From: JACQFV01 sp964593585
Lineage (GTDB): Bacteria > Zixibacteria > MSB-5A5 > WJJR01
Assembly (NCBI GenBank): GCA_964593585.1
Contig: CAZQIZ010000027.1
Span: forward strand, 1-34,846
Direction of reading: 5' to 3'
DNA: 34,846 nt
The notes below the pieces were generated by a model. The model did not search any database and was not told the origin of the DNA. It saw nothing but the letters and a program-made list of their open reading frames with translations. Below are positions 1 through 9,175 of the stretch, piece by piece; the first letter of the stretch is position 1; every line of letters begins with the position of its first letter. The position numbers and the translations under genes are program-made.

Positions 1-61
1 CATCCTGATCTGTCATCGTACATTGCAATCGTCATTATGTTAGAGGGTCTAAGTCTCACAT

Positions 62-190
62 CGTCATTGCGACACGGTCCGACGGCTCTTTGTCGGACCG
101 GCGAAGCAATCTTTGTCGTCTCCCGAGTAATTCAAGACATCTTTATGCTCTGGGTTGTGGGATACTTGGAATTGCAAGCCCCGGAGGGGC
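62..190. repeat. Palindromic repeat remnants downstream of dnaJ
   Basis: No gene is visible in positions 1-215. Around 83-106 there is a hairpin with 8-bp arms (GGTCCGAC / GTCGGACC) set inside flanks reading GTCATTGCGA and GCGAAGCAATC, which resembles dispersed repeats common in many bacterial genomes. A second short hairpin, GCCCC-GGA-GGGGC, lies at 178-190. Neither has a U-tract on the dnaJ side, so terminator function is uncertain. Confidence 0.5.
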
Positions 191-215
191 GGCACAGCGA
201 TCGACGGTCGGCCGG

Positions 216-1400
216 CTATCCGCCGAAGGTCTCGCGCAGCTTGTCGAAGAAGGACTTGTCGGCCTTGGGCTGCTGGCCGCCGGTGGATTTGGCGAATTTT
301 TCCAGCAGGGCCTTGTCATCTGACGAAAGATTGGTCGGCACCCAGACCACGGTCTGCACCAATTGATCGCCGGCGCCATAGCCGCGCAGATGCGGGATAC
401 CCTTGCCGCGCAGTCGGAAGAGCTTCCCGGACTGCGTGCCGGCGGGGATTTTCAATTTCACCTCGCCGTTGAGCGTCGGCACAATCACGCTGTCGCCGAG
501 CGCCGCCTGCGGGAAGGAAATTGGCAGTCGGTAGAGGACATCGTCGCCGTGGCGCTCGAAGAAATCATGGGGGAGTTCCTCGATCACCACGATGGCATCG
601 CCGGCCGGGCCGCCGCGCGGACCGGCGTGTCCGGCGCCGCGCACGGTGATGTAGTTGCCCGATGTCACGCCGGGCGGGACATTGACCGAAATGGTCGAGG
701 AACCATCAATGCGTCCCTCGCCGCGGCAGTGGGCGCAGGGATTTTCGATGATCTCGCCGGCGCCGCGGCAGCGCGGGCAGGTCGAGATGTTGACGAACTG
801 CCCGAAGACCGAGCGCGACACGTGGCGCACCTCGCCTGAACCCTGGCATTGCGGGCAGGGGACCGGACGCGCGCCCTTTTTGGCGCCGGAGCCGCCGCAC
901 TCGTCGCAGACGACCATGCGCTTGAGTTTGAGTTTCTTCTCGACGCCGGTGAAGATCTCATTTAGGGTCAGTTTGAGCCGGACGCGCAGATCGGCGCCGG
1001 CGGGCGGTCCGGTAGGACCGCGCCGTCCGCCGCCCATCCCGAAGAGTTCCTCGAAGGCGCCCCCCTGTCCGCCGAAGTCGCGCATGAAGGCGCGCAACGC
1101 ATCGGAGAGGTCGAAACCATACGCGCCACCCTGGAAACCGCCGCCCGGTCCGGCCCCGGCGCCGGAGAGACCGGCATGGCCGAACTGGTCATAGACACGC
1201 CGCTTCTCCTCGTCCTTGAGGACCTCGTAGGCCTCGGTCGCTTCCTTGAACTTCTCCTCGGCGTCCTTGTTGCCGGGGTTCTTATCGGGATGGAATTGGA
1301 CCGCGAGCTTGCGATAGGCCTTCTTGATCTCCTCGGCGTCGGCGTTGCGTTCGACCCCGAGGACCTCGTAGTAGTCGCGTTTGGTGTGGGCGCGTGTCAT
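216..1400 (-). CDS. dnaJ: Chaperone DnaJ (Hsp40)
   Basis: Co-chaperone that stimulates the DnaK ATPase and delivers unfolded clients in the cytoplasm. The 394-residue protein has the full type I layout. The N-terminal J domain starts DYYEVLGV and is followed by a Gly/Phe-rich linker. A zinc-binding domain carries four CxxCxGxG-type repeats (CDECGGSG, CPQCQGSG, CPRCRGAG, CAHCRGEG), and a C-terminal substrate-binding/dimerisation region follows. Length is normal for the family (about 370-390). I place the start at the ATG at 1400; a TTG directly before it is also in frame. It is the last gene of the hrcA-grpE-dnaK-dnaJ unit, separated from dnaK by about 100 nt that carry a long inverted repeat. 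Confidence 0.97.
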   Translation of the reverse strand: MTRAHTKRDYYEVLGVERNADAEEIKKAYRKLAVQFHPDKNPGNKDAEEKFKEATEAYEVLKDEEKRRVYDQFGHAGLSGAGAGPGGGFQGGAYGFDLSDALRAFMRDFGGQGGAFEELFGMGGGRRGPTGPPAGADLRVRLKLTLNEIFTGVEKKLKLKRMVVCDECGGSGAKKGARPVPCPQCQGSGEVRHVSRSVFGQFVNISTCPRCRGAGEIIENPCAHCRGEGRIDGSSTISVNVPPGVTSGNYITVRGAGHAGPRGGPAGDAIVVIEELPHDFFERHGDDVLYRLPISFPQAALGDSVIVPTLNGEVKLKIPAGTQSGKLFRLRGKGIPHLRGYGAGDQLVQTVVWVPTNLSSDDKALLEKFAKSTGGQQPKADKSFFDKLRETFGG

Positions 1401-1414
1401 CAATGCTCTTTATC

Positions 1415-1487
1415 GGGAGGGCGAAGCTCCTGCTGAGCCGTGACCGCGTGCGCCGACGCGGCGGCTCGGCGGGAGCCTCGCCCTCCC
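1415..1487. repeat. Long inverted repeat between dnaK and dnaJ
   Basis: Two 25-nt arms (1415-1439 and 1463-1487) are inverted complements with about three mismatches and a 23-nt spacer. The left arm begins GGGAGGGCGAAGCTCC and the right arm ends GCCTCGCCCTCCC. Related half-units recur at 19066-19078, 19094-19117 and 19202-19226, so this is a dispersed repeat family and not only a local hairpin. In the operon transcript it would form a strong stem-loop between dnaK and dnaJ, which could stabilise or attenuate the message. Confidence 0.8.
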
Positions 1488-1499
1488 GTTTGCTCCAAT

Positions 1500-3428
<1,929 letters not shown>

Positions 3429-3480
3429 TGTTCAATCTCTCCTTTTCTGCTTCTCGTCGTGCGTCGTTGCGACCTCTGCC

Positions 3481-3528
3481 GGGGCTTCGCCCCTCACCCT
3501 GGCCCTCTCCCCTTTCAGGGGCGAGGGG
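3481..3528. repeat. GC-rich hairpin repeat between grpE and dnaK
   Basis: The 124-nt grpE-dnaK spacer holds two hairpins: GGGG-CTTCG-CCCC at 3481-3493, and a CCCTCTCCCC / GGGGCGAGGG stem with loop TTTCA at about 3503-3528. The sequence resembles widespread CCCTCACCCTGGCCCTCTCC-type dispersed repeats. It may modulate the relative amounts of GrpE and DnaK, but no U-tract follows. Confidence 0.55.
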
Positions 3529-3552
3529 AATGTTTGAGCACGGAGGCCGTCG

Positions 3553-4089
3553 TCACGACTCCGGCTTCTCGTCCTCGGGTTTGCCTTGCGAGACGACGAC
3601 TTTGGCGTGGCGCAGGATCTTGCCGCCGAGACGGTAGCCGGGGGCGACTTCCTGCATCACGATGCCTTCGTCATACTGCTCCGAGGGCAGACGCATGAGC
3701 GCGTCGTGCTCCTCGGGATTGAACGGCTTGCCGAGCGTGTCCATGCGCTCCAGGCCGCGTTTTTCCAGCACGGTCCAGAACTTGGCCTTGATCTGGCCGA
3801 TGCCCTGCGCGAATTGCTCGCCGGATTCGGCCTTGTGATCGGCTTCGAGGGCACGGACGAAATCGTCGTAGACCTCGGTCAGATCGCCGATCAGGTCGCG
3901 TTCGGCGCCGCGGATCAGGTCATTGAAGTCGCGGGCCGAGCGCTTCTTGAAATTGTCCCACTCCGCCGCGAGACGGAGGTACTTGTCTTTCCAGTCGTCG
4001 GCCGGAGACGCGGGGGGCGTTTCCGGCTGCGGGGCCTCCGGCTCGGGTTGCTCTCCGGCGGCGATGTTGTCCGATTCTTGTTGGCTCAC
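3553..4089 (-). CDS. grpE: Nucleotide exchange factor GrpE
   Basis: Exchanges ADP for ATP on DnaK. The 178-residue product starts VSQQESDN and has an acidic, disordered N-terminus. A long helical region (WKDKYLRLAAEWDNFKKR, the conserved GrpE coiled coil) follows, then the C-terminal beta domain (FNPEEHDALMRLPSE ... GYRLGGKILRHAKVVVSQG). The start is inferred as GTG at 4089, because this GTG overlaps the TGA of hrcA (GTGA) and gives translational coupling. A longer in-frame extension upstream would lie wholly inside hrcA and is not GrpE-like. Second gene of the heat-shock operon. Confidence 0.96.
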   Translation of the reverse strand: MSQQESDNIAAGEQPEPEAPQPETPPASPADDWKDKYLRLAAEWDNFKKRSARDFNDLIRGAERDLIGDLTEVYDDFVRALEADHKAESGEQFAQGIGQIKAKFWTVLEKRGLERMDTLGKPFNPEEHDALMRLPSEQYDEGIVMQEVAPGYRLGGKILRHAKVVVSQGKPEDEKPES

Positions 4090-5120
4090 TTGTCGATCTC
4101 TTCCGATAGCACCTTGGCGACGTAGTCGACGATCGAAACCAGTTTGGAGTATTCCATCCGGGTCGGGCCCAAAATGCCGATCGTGCCATGGACACGTCCG
4201 GCGGTGTAGGTCGCCGAGACCAGCGCGCACCCTTCGGCGCCCTGCAAATTGACCTCGCTGCCGATCGATATCACGATACCCTCGCCCATGCCGCGCTGGC
4301 GCAGCACTTCGACAATCGGTGTGCGCTGTTCGATGACCCGCAGCACGCCGCCCAGGGCCTCATGGTCGGCGAACTCGGGCTTATCGAAGAGATTGGCGGT
4401 GCCGTTGACGTGCAACGACTCCGCCGCCGGGCGTTCGAGCAGTTCGTCGGCGGCCTCAATGAACATCTTGATCAGACGGGCGTCGACCCGCTCATCCTGA
4501 CGCAGACGCTGGGCGACCAAAGTGCGCAGCGATCCCAGCGGCTGGCCGGAGAGGCGCTCATTGAGCGCCTGCTGAGTGGCCTCCACCGCCTTGCGGTCCA
4601 CCTCGGTGGAGACTTCCAGAAGCAGTGTGCGCACCAATCCGGTCTGCACACCGAGGACCACGAGCAAACGCCGCTCGGCCACCGGCACCAGTTCGATGTG
4701 CGAGATGATGCCGCGCTCCATGCTCGGGGCCAGTGTCACGCCGATCTGAGTCGAGACTTTCGCCAGCACATGGGCGGTCTGCTCGAGGATGTCATCGACG
4801 GCGCGTTTGGAGGCGGCGATGATTTCTTCGCGCAGACGGCGCGCCAGTTCGTCGGGGACCGGCGAGGGCTCAATCAGGTTGTCGATGTAAGTGCGGTAGC
4901 CATCGTCGGTCGGGACCCGTCCGGCCGAGGTGTGCGGCTGACGGATCAGCCCCATCTCCTCGAGGTCCTGCATCGTGTTGCGGATGGTCGCCGGCGACAG
5001 GCCGAGTCGGTACCGACCGGCCAGCACCCGCGAACCGACCGGCTCGGCGGTGGCGATATAATGGTCGATCAGGACGCGGAGAATTTCCCGCTCGCGCGCG
5101 CTGAGTTGATCAAAGCCCAT
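4086..5120 (-). CDS. hrcA: Heat-inducible transcription repressor HrcA
   Basis: Repressor of class I heat-shock genes; it binds the CIRCE operator and is kept active by chaperones. The 344-residue protein starts MGFDQLSARE. It has an N-terminal winged-helix domain (SPATIRNTMQDLEEMGLI recognition region; SAGRVPTDDGYR) followed by the GAF-like and inserted dimerisation domains. The C-terminal segment contains IGSEVNLQ and GTIGILGPTRMEYSK, a hallmark of the family. I chose the ATG at 5120 because GAGG sits six nucleotides upstream; in-frame TTG (5153) and ATG (5144) alternatives exist. A perfect CIRCE element lies 65 nt upstream, consistent with autoregulation of the whole operon. Confidence 0.97.
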   Translation of the reverse strand: MGFDQLSAREREILRVLIDHYIATAEPVGSRVLAGRYRLGLSPATIRNTMQDLEEMGLIRQPHTSAGRVPTDDGYRTYIDNLIEPSPVPDELARRLREEIIAASKRAVDDILEQTAHVLAKVSTQIGVTLAPSMERGIISHIELVPVAERRLLVVLGVQTGLVRTLLLEVSTEVDRKAVEATQQALNERLSGQPLGSLRTLVAQRLRQDERVDARLIKMFIEAADELLERPAAESLHVNGTANLFDKPEFADHEALGGVLRVIEQRTPIVEVLRQRGMGEGIVISIGSEVNLQGAEGCALVSATYTAGRVHGTIGILGPTRMEYSKLVSIVDYVAKVLSEEIDK

Positions 5121-5182
5121 CGTTGTCCTCGCCGTGGCGGCCATCCCGCCCAATTCATTGATCGAAAACTACTTCTAAAACA

Positions 5183-5212
5183 ATATTAGCACTCAGCCGT
5201 TCCGAGTGCTAA
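5183..5212 (-). promoter_or_regulatory. Candidate hrcA operon promoter overlapping CIRCE
   Basis: On the minus strand the end of CIRCE runs into TAATAT (5183-5188), a good -10 element. An 18-nt spacer separates it from TTAGCA (5207-5212), which could serve as a weak -35 and is also the outer CIRCE half. An operator overlapping the promoter is the usual arrangement for HrcA control. The -35 match is poor, so the exact promoter is tentative. Confidence 0.45.
5186..5212. promoter_or_regulatory. CIRCE operator (HrcA binding site)
   Basis: Exact match to the canonical inverted repeat TTAGCACTC-N9-GAGTGCTAA, with both 9-nt arms perfect. It lies just upstream of hrcA and is expected to bind HrcA and repress the hrcA-grpE-dnaK-dnaJ operon at normal temperature. 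Confidence 0.98.
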
Positions 5213-5311
5213 CACTTTTACGCCATTTTGCCCGTGGAGTTTGCCGTGCTGGCAGTCGGCTCGGGCAAGCTGCATGGCGGTCTAGCTAACTCATTGCACC
5301 GCTGAACGTTA

Positions 5312-7318
5312 CTAAAATGTCGCCGCGATGTTTTGCGGCAGAATACTGATCGATTCTGGCTTACGTCTCTGCGCTGACTCGGCGGGGCGTCCGCGTCGCA
5401 GGACCAGAATGGTCACATCATCCTCGCTGCCTCCCCCCTCGCTGAACTCGTTGAGAGCGGAGATGATGGCGTCGAGGGCAGTCCTGGCATCGGCCTTGTT
5501 GACCTTCAGGCAGTCTTCGACACGCTCCATGCCGTAGGACTCGCCGGCGCGATTGCGGGCTTCGATCAGGCCATCGGTGTAGAGGACGATCGCGTCGCCA
5601 TCGGCGAGCGTGATCTCCTGCTCGGCCAGCGACAAGGATTGCGCGCCGTCGCCGATCCGCACTCCGATGGGACGTCCCTTGGGGTTGACCCGCAGGATGG
5701 TCCCGGTGGAGTTGAGGTAGTGCAGCGCCGGCGTGTGCCCCGCCGAGGCGAGGGTGAGCCGGTGGCGGCGGGTATCGAGAACGCCGCAGACAACGGTCAC
5801 GAAGGGGCCATTGGGGTGATGTTGCGCGAGGTAGGCATCGAGATCCTGCAGGATCGTTGCCGGCGAGCGTCGCGCCGGAACGAGGATGCGCATCGCGGTG
5901 CGTACGGCGGTCATCACCAACGCGGCGGGGAACCCCTTGCCGGCGACATCGGCGACGATGATCGCCCAGAGGCCATCGGCATTGTCGATGGGAATGACGT
6001 CATAGTAGTCGCCGCCCACATGCTGGGCCATGCGGTAGGCCGCCTGGGCCTCGTAGCCGTCGATGGCGGGCAGTTGCAGCGGCAGAAGCGCGCGCTGAAG
6101 TTGTTCGGCCTGCTCCATCTCGCGGCGGGCCTGGTCGCGGCGGGCGATTTGGCGCTCGGAACGGGCCACCGCCTCGGTGACGTCGTTGATGGCGGTGACG
6201 ACCTCGGCGATTTCATCCGGGGCGGAGCCGGGCGTGATGTTGGCCACCGCACCCTGTGACTTGGCTTGACGAAGGACATCGCCCAAGCGCCGCAGGGGGC
6301 GTCCCATGAAGAATGCCACCAGCCCGACCAGCACGCCGCCGATGGCGATGACCGACAAAGCGCCGATGACCACCCGCCAAAACTCGGCCGACACCTGCCG
6401 ACCGAGCACCTCTTCATCCACCGCCAGCGCGATGGTGCCGACGTTGCGCCGGTCGATGGTGAGCGGCTCGCTAAAGTGGAAAAGCGAATGTCCGCCGGCG
6501 ATGACCGACCAGAAGCCGCGCTGTCCCAGTGCGGCGCCGTGGGGCGGCATGTACGGGCTGTGCACTGCTTCGGGTGTTTCGGAGTGGGCGCGGACCCGTC
6601 CTTCCTCATCGGCAATGATCAGGTAGGAGACATCGGGCTGGGCCTGTTTCAAACCGACCACGAGCTGATCGAACTCGGCGTCGGAACGGTCATTGAGCAT
6701 GTGCTGGGTGGCGGAGGCGGCCGCGGCGCGGGCGAATTCCTGCCAGCGGGCGACAAACTCGCTTTGCAGGGTCGAGCGGTTATGCAGAAACAGGAGGGTG
6801 GCGCCAAAGACGGTGACCGCCACCAGCGCCATTAGACCGATCGCGGCCACCTTGCGCGAGAAGGCGCGGTGGCCGCCGGTGTTCTCGACGGGTCCCAGAT
6901 ACTTGGTCATAGTGAGGATATTCTCATCGCCGATGCGTTTGTAGTCGACCGCATCGGTCACTTTGCGGATGAGCAAAAGCCCGAGGCCTCCGCGTCGTCC
7001 GGTTTCCGCCAGTTTGTGCGCGTCGGGTTTGTCGTCCCAATTGACTTCGTAGGCGCGGCCGTTATCGTGCAGGGTGAGAGTGACCAGCCGCCGAGTGGCG
7101 CGGATGCGCAACCGGAAGCGGCCGGGGCCATAGAGGTAGCCGTGCCGGATGATGTTGGAGACCGCCTCTTCGACCGCCAGGAGCAGCCCGGCGATCGCCT
7201 TCTTGTTGAGGCCGGTGGTCAGAAGCGCCGACTGCACGAACTGCCGAATCTCATCGAGCGATTCGGCGGCGGCGTTGAAGGTGGCGTAGTATTCGGCCGT
7301 GTGATCGGTAAAGATCAT
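5312..7318 (-). CDS. Membrane kinase-phosphatase fusion: RsbW-like HATPase, sensor, HAMP, SpoIIE/PP2C
   Basis: The 668-residue protein joins two opposing activities of partner-switching regulation. Residues 1-142 are an RsbW/anti-sigma-type HATPase with N-box VEEAVSNIIRHG, G1-like DNGRAYEV and Gly-rich GRRGGLGLLLIRK. A transmembrane helix (about 156-178) leads to an extracytoplasmic sensor of about 135 residues and a second helix (about 315-338). A HAMP-like segment and coiled coil (about 340-410) follow. The C-terminal SpoIIE-type PP2C phosphatase carries its metal-binding acidic motifs GGDYYD, VADVAGKG, LYTDGLIEA and EDDVTILV. It could control phosphorylation of a STAS anti-anti-sigma factor, but no STAS or sigma gene is in the window. 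Its start overlaps the stop of the upstream TPR gene (ATGA), so the two are coupled. Confidence 0.9.
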   Translation of the reverse strand: MIFTDHTAEYYATFNAAAESLDEIRQFVQSALLTTGLNKKAIAGLLLAVEEAVSNIIRHGYLYGPGRFRLRIRATRRLVTLTLHDNGRAYEVNWDDKPDAHKLAETGRRGGLGLLLIRKVTDAVDYKRIGDENILTMTKYLGPVENTGGHRAFSRKVAAIGLMALVAVTVFGATLLFLHNRSTLQSEFVARWQEFARAAAASATQHMLNDRSDAEFDQLVVGLKQAQPDVSYLIIADEEGRVRAHSETPEAVHSPYMPPHGAALGQRGFWSVIAGGHSLFHFSEPLTIDRRNVGTIALAVDEEVLGRQVSAEFWRVVIGALSVIAIGGVLVGLVAFFMGRPLRRLGDVLRQAKSQGAVANITPGSAPDEIAEVVTAINDVTEAVARSERQIARRDQARREMEQAEQLQRALLPLQLPAIDGYEAQAAYRMAQHVGGDYYDVIPIDNADGLWAIIVADVAGKGFPAALVMTAVRTAMRILVPARRSPATILQDLDAYLAQHHPNGPFVTVVCGVLDTRRHRLTLASAGHTPALHYLNSTGTILRVNPKGRPIGVRIGDGAQSLSLAEQEITLADGDAIVLYTDGLIEARNRAGESYGMERVEDCLKVNKADARTALDAIISALNEFSEGGGSEDDVTILVLRRGRPAESAQRRKPESISILPQNIAATF

Positions 7319-8082
7319 TCGTCGTCCACGCTGGCGCTTTCACCGCCGAGGCGGCGGCGGACCTGGTCGAGATTGGAGCGCAGGTTTTCGTTGCCGGGGA
7401 AAAGCACAAGCAAATCGCTCCAGAGCCGTTCGGCGGCGGCGAGATTCCCCTCGCGCAGCCGGCGCATGCCGTCGAGGTACCTGCCCCAGGCGGCGGAGTC
7501 GGCCTGGATGGCGGCCAGCGAACCGGTGGCGGCGATCTTCTGCCGGGTGCGCTCGCGGTATTGAGCCGCCAGCGTATCGTTCGGATTGATCGCCAGCGCC
7601 TGTTCGAAATCGAGTTGGGCACCGGCGAAATCATCGGCCATGAACTTCTCCATCCCGGTGCGGACATACGACGACGACTCGCGCTGGCGGGTCAGACGGC
7701 GCACGCGTTCGAGCAGATCGGCGCGGGTCGAGTCCTCGGCGAGAATGCGCTGGTAGATCCAGACCGCCTGGCTGGGGTCGCGCCGGTATTCGGCGTTGCG
7801 GGCCTCGGCCTCCCATTGCAGCAGCGCATGGGCGCGTTCCTGCCGGACCTGCTGGAGGAGATCGTAGGCGCGCGGGTGGTTCCAATCGAGACGCAACACC
7901 TCGGCGAGGCGGGCGTGGGCCTCGGCGTACCGTCCGGCCGCCAGCGCTTCGGCGCCGTCACGCAGCAGGATGGCGATGACATCGTTGTCGGCGGTCTGGG
8001 CCGATGCCGGCGGCGCGGCGATCATCCAGACGAAGACGATCAAACCGAGGACCAACCGACGGGGCGGGCGGAACGCGGACAT
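7315..8082 (-). CDS. Secreted tetratricopeptide-repeat protein
   Basis: The 255-residue protein begins MSAFRPPRRLVLGLIV and has a clear signal peptide (hydrophobic core LVLGLIVFVWMIAAPPASA, cleavage after ASA). Helical TPR-like repeats follow, for example GAEALAAGRYAEAHARLAEV, FMADDFAGAQLDFEQALAINP and LREGNLAAAERLWSDLLVLFP. The ATG at 8082 is favoured over an in-frame start at 8157 because AAGGGGGT lies just upstream and the signal peptide then sits at the N-terminus. The stop overlaps the start of the kinase-phosphatase gene, so this periplasmic protein may feed that sensor; this partnership is inference from coupling. Precise function unknown. Confidence 0.85.
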   Translation of the reverse strand: MSAFRPPRRLVLGLIVFVWMIAAPPASAQTADNDVIAILLRDGAEALAAGRYAEAHARLAEVLRLDWNHPRAYDLLQQVRQERAHALLQWEAEARNAEYRRDPSQAVWIYQRILAEDSTRADLLERVRRLTRQRESSSYVRTGMEKFMADDFAGAQLDFEQALAINPNDTLAAQYRERTRQKIAATGSLAAIQADSAAWGRYLDGMRRLREGNLAAAERLWSDLLVLFPGNENLRSNLDQVRRRLGGESASVDDE

Positions 8083-8137
8083 GGGACAGACCCCCTTTTG
8101 CGGGACGCGGGACGCGTCCTCCGCGGTGCACGATGCG

Positions 8138-8180
8138 AAAATCCCCGCCCGCCGCAAGACAAATGTGCGGCGGCGCGGGG
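8138..8180 (-). terminator. Intrinsic terminator after mscS
   Basis: Read on the minus strand, a very strong GC stem (arms 8166-8180 and 8143-8156, about 14 bp with one bulge, 9-nt loop) is followed by ATTTTC. It lies 20 nt past the mscS stop codon. The U-tract is short but the stem is exceptionally stable. Confidence 0.7.
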
Positions 8181-8199
8181 AGGATCGGCGGAATTATCG

Positions 8200-9117
8200 T
8201 CAGGCGGCGGGCGTGGAGCGGCCGGCGGGCGGCGTTCCCGCGGACTGGATATGGATCGTCCGTTGCGGGAACGGAATGGTAATACCGGCGCGGTCGAAGG
8301 CGTATTTGAGCCGGCGGCGGTATTCCCGCCCCACGGTCCACTGCTCGCCGGGTCGGGTCTTGATCCGGGCCTTGATGATCAATTCCGAGGGACCATAGTG
8401 GTCGACGCCGAACACCTCGATCGGTTCGAGAGTCCGGCGGCTGAATTCGGGATCGGCGGCCAGATCGTCGTAGACCTCCTTCATGACCGCGGCCGCCCGA
8501 TCGATGTCCGACTCGTAGGAAATCCCGATGTCCATGACATACGCCGACCAGTACATCGTGCGGTTGGCCAGCGTGACGACCGAGCCATGCGGGAAGACAT
8601 GGACCACGCCCTCGACGTCGCGCAGGACGATGGTGCGCAGGGTGATGGACTCGACCAGCCCGCCGGTGCCGTTGACGACGGCGACATCGCCGACGCGGAC
8701 CTGGTTTTCGAGGATCATGAAAAAGCCGCTGATGACATCGCGCACGAGGTTTTGCGCGCCGAATCCGACGGCCAGCCCGGCGATGCCGGCGCCGGCCAGA
8801 AGCGGTCCGATATTGAAGCCCAGTTCATTGAGGCCGCTGACGATCACCAGCGCCCAGATACCGATCACCGCCACGGTGCGCAGAAGCGCCGTCAGGGTGC
8901 GCAGGCGTTTTTCGGCGGCGATGCGCTCGACTTCATCCTCCGAACGCGACCGCTCCAGAAGCAGCCGTTCCATGCGTCCGAGCGCGCGTTTGATCAGACG
9001 GATGGCGACCATGCCCACGATCACGATCACGATGACATGGAGGATCGAGATCGTGATCTCGGCGCCGTGGTCGGCGATCATCTGCTGCCACTTCTGCCAC
9101 AAACCGGAAAGCGACAT
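8200..9117 (-). CDS. Small-conductance mechanosensitive channel (MscS family)
   Basis: Inner-membrane channel that opens under membrane tension to release solutes after osmotic downshock. The 305-residue protein has three predicted membrane helices: about 21-40, then the TVAVIGIWALVIVSGL region, then a Gly/Ala-rich pore helix LLAGAGIAGLAVGFGAQNLV. The MscS beta-domain follows (DVISGFFMILENQVRVGDVA, GLVESITLRTIVLRDVEG) and a C-terminal alpha/beta domain. Length and layout match E. coli MscS (286 residues) rather than the large multi-domain members. A strong AAGGAGGT ribosome-binding site precedes the ATG at 9117. It is the last gene of the dockerin-lipoprotein-mscS unit. Confidence 0.95.
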   Translation of the reverse strand: MSLSGLWQKWQQMIADHGAEITISILHVIVIVIVGMVAIRLIKRALGRMERLLLERSRSEDEVERIAAEKRLRTLTALLRTVAVIGIWALVIVSGLNELGFNIGPLLAGAGIAGLAVGFGAQNLVRDVISGFFMILENQVRVGDVAVVNGTGGLVESITLRTIVLRDVEGVVHVFPHGSVVTLANRTMYWSAYVMDIGISYESDIDRAAAVMKEVYDDLAADPEFSRRTLEPIEVFGVDHYGPSELIIKARIKTRPGEQWTVGREYRRRLKYAFDRAGITIPFPQRTIHIQSAGTPPAGRSTPAA

Positions 9118-9175
9118 GGGTCAACCTCCTTGCTGCGTCACGGCCACTCCAACGGCAGAAGCCGGCCGTGTTGGT

